Origin: Antitrichia curtipendula
Taxonomy: Eukaryota; Streptophyta; Bryopsida; Hypnales; Leucodontaceae
NCBI GenBank assembly: GCA_951230915.1
Contig: OX579642.1
Coordinates: 1,736,001 to 1,800,000 of the forward strand
DNA length: 64,000 bases
Direction: 5' to 3'
Shown: positions 56,937 through 64,000 of the stretch, piece after piece
Numbering within the stretch: the stretch's first letter is position 1
How the letters are laid out: every line of letters begins with the position of its first letter
Made by a program: the position numbers and the translations under genes
Notes under the pieces: model-generated
Databases searched by the model: none
The model's input: only the letters and a program-made list of their open reading frames with translations
Told to the model about the DNA's origin: nothing

Positions 56937-57184
56937 ATGTCCCCGCCCCAACTTTCACGTCCTCGCCTTGCACTAACGTCCCCGCCCCGACTTTCACGGC
57001 CGCGCCATGCACTGACGTCCCCGCCTTGACTTTCACGGCCGCGCCCTGATTCTAGCATGGACTCCCACCGTGGAAGCAACTTCTTAATTGGAAAATTGAA
57101 AAAAGGAAAGGCGTCCGAGCTGTCCGGAACGTCCGTCCCATCTGATCACCTCAACTCGTCCACTATGACCACCCTGATCTAAAC

Positions 57185-58281
57185 AACAAATTAATTGTTG
57201 GTAATTGATTGAGATCCATTAATCTTTTCTTGCAACAACATTCATCAATGTGTTGGTTGTGGTCAATTTGGGGCACTTTCCAAACAAGCCCTCGACTTTT
57301 GCATTGGTGATGAAGGCAATATTTGCAGCAAACTTAATGTTTAGTCTTCCACTACCTAACCTCCTTTCTTTTTGAAAAAACTTCTTTGTCTATTTGTTGG
57401 AAAGGCAATCTCTTCTTCACATTTATGTATGCTAATCTCAAGCTTATTGTTTAGATTTTTCTCAAAATCCTTTCCTAAAATCTCTTGACGCAAGATCATT
57501 GATTAGTCGAAAGTGCAAAAAATTTGGCATGTTTTGATAATGACCAATCTCAATCAGGAGGAGACTTTGCTATTCCAACATGTAGGTTTTTGTTTCCAAG
57601 AGTGCCCTACATTATCACTATGTCACTTCTTCAACATGTCAAAGATTTTATATGATCACCCGCCATCATCAAATCTAGATGACTGTATATCCAACAGTGA
57701 GGAACAACCAAATTATACGTCGAATTGCAAATGCCCCAATAGAAAAACATTAGAACAAGTGGAAGAGTGCAAGCAACATTAGAGGACAAATTGTACAAAT
57801 GACCTTTTTTCGTCTTCTGGGGCTATGTACAATTGTGTCGCTAGAAACCGGGACAGGCCATAACAAAAATGTGTATCAAATTACAATGAGTATGTTTTTC
57901 ATGTACTCATGCCCAAACTTTGTGAACATGGTTGTTTTCACTATTGAAGGTCGTCAATAGTTTGTGAATTATTCTATTTGTACTATAACTTTTGCAAGAT
58001 GGACATTCATGATAACAAATTCATTCATACACCAAGTTAAAGCTTCAACAAATTCAAACTTTTTTTAGTTCAAGCAAGGATCATCACTATTTTAGAATAG
58101 ACTTGACCACACTCTTCTATGTATTTCATTTATATTGTATTAATTTACGAGGAGTGCCTTCCGTCTGGACGTTTGGGCGTTCCTTGGGCATCCACTCCAA
58201 CCTGCCATGAGTGCATGGGCCCTAGAAAGCTTCCCAGTGGCGTAAGCTACCGTAGTGTACGACCGGTGCTCATGCGGTCAT
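57185..58281. other. Continuation of the locus interrupted by the hAT element
   Basis: A plus-strand frame at 57513-57782 (89 codons, several Cys) has no recognisable family and no conserved partner here. From about 58150 the sequence turns GC-richer, leading into block B. Confidence 0.4.
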
Positions 58282-58734
58282 GCTGACGCCCGTGATGTCG
58301 GCAGCGGGACCCCGTTTTGTCATCATCCACAGCAGTACAGAATATGCACAGATGCGGGCGGGGTGTATTTCATGACCAAATTGACCATTTGTACGTACCT
58401 GTCGACTTGACCAAACAATACATACTAGTGACGGTCACATTGAATCTTCCTCCGAAACCCTGTCCAGGACTCCTCCTCTGACTTCCAACCTTGGAGGAGA
58501 GTAAGTCCACTGTGACCAACTGGAACTAACTAACGGCTTCGGGTCTCATCGGACGACACGTCGCGTGTTTCCCGTTGCCCGGCCTCGCCGGCGCCGCTCA
58601 ACCCGAATGTTTTCCCATGCCACTGACTGTCAGATCATTACTTCCATCCTTAGAATGCGATTTAAAGCTGCGCGCGCTTGAGTGGATTAAACCTTCAGTT
58701 GGTCTGTCAAGTTCAGGTGTCCGCTGACAATGTC

Positions 58735-58790
58735 CGCCTAATTTGAACAGAGATCGCTGCAGCAAGAATCAGAACGCATAAAAGACCATC
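58735..58790 (+). promoter_or_regulatory. Core promoter region of peptide gene copy 3
   Basis: Conserved with copy 1, but the TATA box is altered: CAGAACGCATAAAAGACC, with CATAAAAG at 58777-58784, 272 bp before the ATG. The first base change could weaken it. Confidence 0.55.
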
Positions 58791-59048
58791 ACGCTTTCAT
58801 TCTGCCACAACAAACTCACCTGAGTTATCGATCAACCCAACCTCAAGCTCGACTCTGAAGCAACTGATTTACCGAACTAGCTTGTACATGCACCCGCAGC
58901 TGAGCAACAAATTGACACTCGAAGCCGAATTCAGATCAGTTTGAGAAGCATACTCTTTGAGAACTGCTCTCACTAATCCAAGCTTAATTACAGACCGGCC
59001 AGCACCCCCCGAAAGTTTGAATTTTCAGTCCGGGAGCTAATTGCCACC

Positions 59049-59210
59049 ATGGCCGTTCTGGGCGATGGCGGATCATCCAAGTGGAGACCTCCGTCGAAGG
59101 CTTCTCCCATGGGCGACGGAGGGTCGTCCAAGTGGAGGCCTCCGTCCAAGTCTAGTCCCATGGGGGATGGCGGCTCCTCCAAGTGGAGACCTCCCTCGAA
59201 ACGTCAGTGA
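59049..59210 (+). CDS. Three-repeat small basic peptide, copy 3 (53 aa)
   Basis: Start context ACCATGG. Differs from copy 1 by one residue (Met to Leu at position 4) and two synonymous changes (GGA to GGG, AAG to AAA). All three GDGGSSKWRPPSK cores are intact. It lies in block B, behind an upstream region conserved with copy 1. The same TGA sits within a potential CA|GTGAAA donor. Function unknown; the peptide is basic, with no secretion or membrane signal. Confidence 0.72.
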   Translation: MAVLGDGGSSKWRPPSKASPMGDGGSSKWRPPSKSSPMGDGGSSKWRPPSKRQ

Positions 59211-60358
59211 AACAAGCTCGTTGGGTTCATGACAACTGCTCGAGACCATCTTCGACTCTTGACGAATGCAGCTGACTGAGGCAAGAATTCCAGCTTCAAT
59301 TGAATGTCCCGTTCAGTTCTTTCTCTAAAAGGGAACAAATTTCATCAATCAAAGAATGCAATTGAATGTCCGAGCTAGAAAGATCTTTGCAGGACCAGGA
59401 GATCGATCGAATATGGACCGAGCTGGTCGGGTTCCCTGAATGGGGAGATCTCGACTATTCCATTAATTAGAATTTATTAGCTCCGATCGATGGAGCCCCA
59501 GCTCGAAACTCAAAATACCAATTAGTTTGTACATATTCATTTTAGATGACTAGAGTAGTTCCTCATTCTTTATTCACACATTGTGAAAACGATTTGATTT
59601 GACATTAATATTACCGCGGCTTTAAAGCTGCTTACTTGACACCTTACACAGAGCGCATACGGTATGAGGAGCTTCCATGTCTTGAAAGATTGGTGCGCTT
59701 CGATTGGTTCTTGTATGTCTTTCAGTGCTGAGCTACTCTCACTTGTGAGATAAATTTGAGTGTGATCAGTCTGGTGGACATAGGATCTGTGATCACCTTC
59801 AGGAGTGAAAAGAATTTACCCCTTCGTAAATGCAATGTTCGGAACAAGTTCAAATGTTTCTGATAACACGTACAAAACGTGATTCCAATATTGACATTCC
59901 ATATTGAGCGTCCTACACTTTGCACAAAGTGTTTGCTAATAGCTAGCGTTGCATGCCTTTCCTGAAGCGTGTTCCAAAATTTGCATGCTTGCTGGAAAAC
60001 TTTGCTAAAGCATGTTTCAAAACGCTGCATGTAGAGAAAAGTGTTGCTGAATTAATATGCAGTTTGAATCCCAAGGGAATGAAGGGATCATTAATCTCCT
60101 TGTTGGTCAGTAATGACCGAGCTGAAATTTTTCCAGCACATGAGTAGCAACTGCAATGGATCATCTGATACGTGGCAGTTCCGCTATCATAACCCAAGAC
60201 GTCGGGTCCTGTGGACCCGCAAGAAATGAAGGACATGAAATGAATTAATTAGGGAGCCGGGAGGGGATAGGGTAGGAAAAAACCGATTAGCAGCGCACAC
60301 AATGTTGTGGGTGGAATGCAATTTGCCTGGTAATATGCATATCCAAGGGCTAAGATGA

Positions 60359-60598
60359 ATGTCAAAATCACACATGTTTGCAATTATAGCACTTGTTCAA
60401 TTGGCGTCCCATTACGCTCTGCAACCGAATTCGAAAGTACATCCATATCCAAATGAGCTTATTGATCGAGAAGATGAAAAGCCCTTGTTCGCTAATCTAA
60501 CGCTCAAATTAGCTCAGATTGCAATGGGACGAGTACGTCTGAATTCTTGTTCCCCAAAAGGGCACATGCAGAATCTGCGTGGAGTGAAACAGCTCTGA
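60359..60598 (+). CDS. Unrecognised 79-codon frame in block B
   Basis: The frame reads MSKSHMFAIIALVQLASHYA at the start, which could pass for a weak signal peptide, then PYPNELIDREDEKPLFANLT. The equivalent part of block A keeps QLASHYALQPNS and IDREDEKP but has compensating indels and an early stop. This is either a decayed exon shared by both blocks or a chance frame. I do not recognise the family. Confidence 0.3.
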   Translation: MSKSHMFAIIALVQLASHYALQPNSKVHPYPNELIDREDEKPLFANLTLKLAQIAMGRVRLNSCSPKGHMQNLRGVKQL

Positions 60599-62009
60599 AG
60601 ACTCAGTCTTGGTCATTGTTGAAGTCTCTGGATCGGAGGCCCAACTGAGAACAACAGACGATTCGGAGAACAATTTCCCGAGAACGAATAGTGTGCCACA
60701 CGTGGGACTCGCAAGGTTTCCGTTCCACACCGATCAATCGCGTTCCATTGTCCTCACGGTCGACTGATCGACTGTCGGCACTCGCTCACTGCCCTGGTCG
60801 CCGCCTTCAGTTGACTGCATGCGAGCGAATTTCTTCAATTCTTGCACCGCAATTCAGCTCATTCCTGTGATGCTTCCAATCAGTAGCAGAAATAGAGAAT
60901 TAGAATTGAAAGAAGTCGCACGTACGCACTTGCAGTCATTCTTGTTGAGCCAGCTGAGGAACTAACCAGAGCCGTTGTTGCAGAAATAGCCCTTGCGCCA
61001 TGCCGCCATGCCTAACGAGGAAGATTCATCAATTCTGTGGGAAAGGACTGTTGTCACGTACGGATTGCAACTGCGCTAATGACGGTCTGCCGAGTACAGA
61101 GCGTTCTCACCAGCCGGGCCGAAAAGCTCCAATGGTGACCCCACATTAATGCCACATCGACCAAAAGGTGACTGACATGCTCCTGCAATCGAGGCCTTGC
61201 AACCACTGCGAAGCCTTCAATTCCTTCGTCGATTATAGAGTTGACAATACCGGTCATTTCAATTCATACCCTGCACTACATATTACTATTACACAGTTTA
61301 GGTCTTTGACACGTATCAAGCTTACGTTTTAAGTGCCCGTGAATCACACCAAGTTCTGAATGTGTTTACCCCCGGAGTCTTCAGAAAGACACTGAGAAAT
61401 CCTTTCATTTTATCTTAAATAATGGCAGTAATTAACTGATTTTGTTCATGCTCTTTCTCGTACCGCTAGAACTCAGTCTTCGGCAGCTGCACATGCTGAC
61501 GCTCGTGATGCTCGCAGCTGGACCCCAACTGAGGAATTTTACTTCATGCAATATGACAGCAATAAGGAAGTGGGGTCCAATTTACTAAAATTTTCGGGGA
61601 AGTCTTTGACGTAGTAATCTCCTTCTGCAATAAAATCTTCTGATCAATAGCTCGAAAAAGAAGAAGTGGGCTCACTTTAACTCGTGGGCGGCAGGTTATT
61701 GAAGCAGTAGTTGTCTCTGACCAGTTTGACCAAGTATTGGTAATTAACGAATTTTGGTCTCCTTTTCCTACGGAACCGTCGCTGCTCTTCTTCCATGTAC
61801 CCAAGGAAGTAACTTCCGCCGTCAACTAGTACGGCTTGCAAGTTTGGGTCTTCACTGGACGACACCTTCCGTATATTGCGTTGCTTCGCCTGCGCCGGTC
61901 TACACGAATATGAAATCAGAACACCAACTTCCTTTGAATGGAATTCGAAGCTGCATGCACTTGATCAACTTTGGTCCTTCAGGACATCCGCTGACCGAGT
62001 CCGCGTAAA

Positions 62010-62055
62010 TTGAACAGTCTAGATCCCACAGGAATTGGAAAGTATAAAAACGCAC
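62010..62055 (+). promoter_or_regulatory. TATA-type region of truncated unit B2
   Basis: GGAAAGTATAAAAACGCACC, with TATAAAAA at 62043-62050, corresponds to the copy 2 promoter at 24464. The peptide frame that should follow about 300 bp later is absent. Confidence 0.5.
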
Positions 62056-62189
62056 CACATTTACAGAGAATGAACCAAACATTCATTCTTCCAAAACAAT
62101 CTCAGCTCAGTGATCAAGTGACTCAATTCGAAGAGGCTAGCTAGAGTACAAATCTCCCTACAAAATAAGCTACCTGGCAAAATGCTATT

Positions 62190-63270
62190 TAAGATGAGTA
62201 TAAATCACCCTACAAAACGGCAACTAGAAATTGACAACTCTTATCAAAGGACGAGTGGTAATAAGTGGAAATTTCATAAGAAATATCATGCCAATGGTAT
62301 CACTGAATGATATAAGGCTCGACTTGTTGCTAAGGGGTATTATCAAATTCTTGGTATTGCCTACGATGATACTTTCTCTCATGTGGTAAGACTTTTGTCT
62401 ATTCAAGTTTTACTAGCTCTTGTTGCCAAATATGACCTAAACATCATGTAGATGGACGTAATTATTACCTTTCTATATGGTGATTTAGAAGAAGAAATCT
62501 ATATTAATGCGCCAACTTGAAGGTTTTGTAAAAAAGGGCAATGAATATTTAGTATGTCTACTTCTAAAATCTCTTTATGTATTGAAACAATCCTCAAGGA
62601 CTTGGAATCATAAGATTGACTCTTACCTAATTTCTATTGGATTTGAAAGATGTATGTGGACGATAATGTATACTATAAAAAAATACATAATGTATCTATA
62701 GCTTTTGGCACTCTATGTTGATGATTTATTTATTTTCACCAATGATCCTAACAGTTATTGGATTGAAGGAAAAAATATGTTGGAATCTGAATTTCAAATG
62801 CCGTACAAACCTGGTTTTAATTATGGTATTGGTCTTGAAGTTATCTGCAACCATGCTATGAAGACTATTTTCATTCATCAATCCAAATACATTGATGATA
62901 AATTGAAACAATTTCATATGAATTAATGTAAACCTATTGCAATTCCTATGGAAAATGGACAAAAGTTAATTCATTTCCCTAATATTTCAACAAATGACAA
63001 TGTAGATAATCATTCAACTAGCTTTCCTTATAAAGCAGCTGTTGGTAATTAGTATTTGCTATGACTTGTACTGAACCCGATCTTTGTTATGTTGTGATGC
63101 GTATTTCTCAACACCTACAAAATCCATTAGCCATTCACTGGACTGCTGTCAAAAGGATTTTTTGTTATTTGAAAGGAACCCAATACCTTGGCATTTTTAT
63201 ACAAAGGAGATGGAACACCATCCAAGTTGACTCAAGGGTGAATGCAAGAAAGACCGACCAAAAAGCATAG
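62190..63270 (+). pseudogene. Ty1/Copia polymerase remnant (reverse transcriptase)
   Basis: A Copia reverse transcriptase read in several frames: YKARLVAKGYYQILG (about 62310), FLYGDLEEEIYINAP (about 62470), the catalytic LYVDDLFIF (62711-62737, YVDD intact), then FQMPYKPGFNYGIGLEV and the later MTCTEPDLCYVVMRISQHLQ and HWTAVKRIFCYLKGTQYLGI (63061-63195). Multiple stops and shifts (for example after TE at 62310 and at the TAG near 62450) mark it as dead. The 5' part (gag, protease, integrase) and RNase H with LTRs are not found. Confidence 0.85.
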
Positions 63271-64000
63271 CGTTCTCCATCGTACTCATGTTTTTTTGGG
63301 AGTATTGTATAATTAGAAAAACAATTTTAAGAAAATCTGAAAAATACGTTCAATGTATACACCTTTAAGAAGAAGTTATCCTAGGAAGAAAAAGCATAGA
63401 AAAATTCTCTAAGTAGGAGAACTGGTAAAGTGCAAAATCTCATGAAAATAGGTACTTTCACATTTTAATTTGTAAAAAATAGAAAAAACAATTTTTAAGG
63501 AAACTAAAAATTGTTCATTTGGGAGGACTTTATAGGAAAGAGATTTCACCAAAAAAATGATCTTGAAACAATTTTGAATGTTCAGAACTACGAGCGCAAG
63601 GGAGCCCTGTTCGCACGTGTATGGAGGGCATAAAATAAAATATTTTTAAATTTCCTATGCTAGAAACATGACTTCCTACTATGGAAATAGACCATAGAAA
63701 TTTCAGACCTAGATCATTAAGTTTGGATACTCCCCAATACTAAAAAACCCTAAACTGCAAAGTGTGACAAATTAGCTAAATTTAAATTTAAATATAAAAT
63801 GATTTTTAAATTTTTTTGAAAAGTAAGGGATCTAAACAAGATCAGGTTATCCATCTCCAAGAAAATTTCAAGTTAATTGGATTCATTCTTCAAAAGTTAT
63901 AGCCGATAACAAGTCCAACACATCAAGTGTGACAAAAAAATAGTACTAGTCTTTCTTGCAAGTTGCAATCACCCTCAAACGTCTTATTTTGATGTTGATT
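63271..64000. other. AT-rich stretch at the window end
   Basis: No recognised gene or repeat end. Nothing that looks like the missing Copia LTR was identified. Confidence 0.5.

Larger units (their letters stand above)
52868..57176. mobile_element. hAT-like element, 4.3 kb, non-coding
   Basis: The left end CAGGGTTGTCATAGTGGACG and the inverted right end CAGGGTGGTCATAGTGGACG match except for one base. The 8-bp flanks ATCTAGAC (52860-52867) and ATCTAAAC (57177-57184) match 7 of 8. Both suit hAT. GC-rich subterminal repeats (GGCGCGGACGGGAAGTC-like on the left to 53115; inverted CGTCCCCGCCCCGACTTTC-like on the right from 56910) contrast with the AT-rich interior. No hAT transposase or BED finger is seen, so it is non-autonomous. 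The interior contains TTAA copy 7, a 201-bp tandem repeat and a large direct repeat. Confidence 0.87.
58282..62115 (+). repeat. GC-richer block B, copy of 20634-24560
   Basis: Colinear with block A: unit B1 with promoter and peptide gene, a middle part (60390-61255), then unit B2. B2 stops near 62115, before a peptide frame would start, and a decayed Copia polymerase follows. The two blocks are in the same orientation, 37.6 kb apart. Confidence 0.75.

Noticed and set aside
57513..57782. 89-codon Cys-containing frame next to the hAT element
   Set aside because: No known motif with proper Cys spacing, no conserved copy in the window and no splice or promoter evidence.

Overview
The window is nuclear DNA of a eukaryote, almost certainly a plant. 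It is mostly AT-rich. The one decayed gene with readable exons has GT-AG introns. The repeats are plant-type: CACTA/EnSpm elements with 3-bp target duplications, hAT, PIF/Harbinger, Tc1/mariner-like and Copia remnants. The mix (a TTAA-inserting family, a Crypton-like tyrosine recombinase, and an SDGD transposase-like gene) makes a non-seed plant or streptophyte alga more likely to me than a flowering plant. That is inference. I see no intact conventional host gene, no tRNA or rRNA, no CRISPR array and no bacterial or organellar content.

Layout. 1-5507: decayed repeats, a TTAA-type element (2024-3602) carrying a PIF/Harbinger-like MITE, a foldback and a probable solo Copia LTR. 5508-12409: CACTA element 1, with nested insertions. 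12410-15367: AT-rich sequence with two very decayed TTAA-type relatives. 15368-20555: a Tc1/mariner-like foldback whose right arm is interrupted by a 4.4-kb insertion encoding a broken Crypton-like tyrosine recombinase. 20634-24560: a GC-richer block, duplicated at 58282-62115, holding small genes for a three-repeat peptide. 24929-28854: AT-rich, with a TIR element containing a near-perfect 163-bp hairpin. 28858-36217: CACTA element 2, same family as element 1 but inverted. 37666-43370: CACTA element 3, an unrelated family with decayed TNP1-like and TNP2-like genes. 43791-49970: a broken transposase-like gene. 50808-51752: another TTAA element. 52868-57176: a hAT-like element with 201-bp tandem repeats. 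58282-62115: second copy of the GC-richer block. 62190-63270: decayed Copia polymerase.

Two observations stand out. First, seven copies of a roughly 930-bp family end in CCCCTAAAGG and all recognised ends sit at TTAA or a one-base variant; the other CACTA copy preserves the empty site of one insertion, with a single TTAA. Second, a 53-codon reading frame with three repeats of MGDGGSSKWRPPSK occurs three times behind a conserved TATA-type upstream region, and its copies differ mainly at synonymous sites. These small genes are the best candidates for functional host-type coding sequence here. Almost everything else is nested transposon sequence, and the nesting gives a relative order of insertions.
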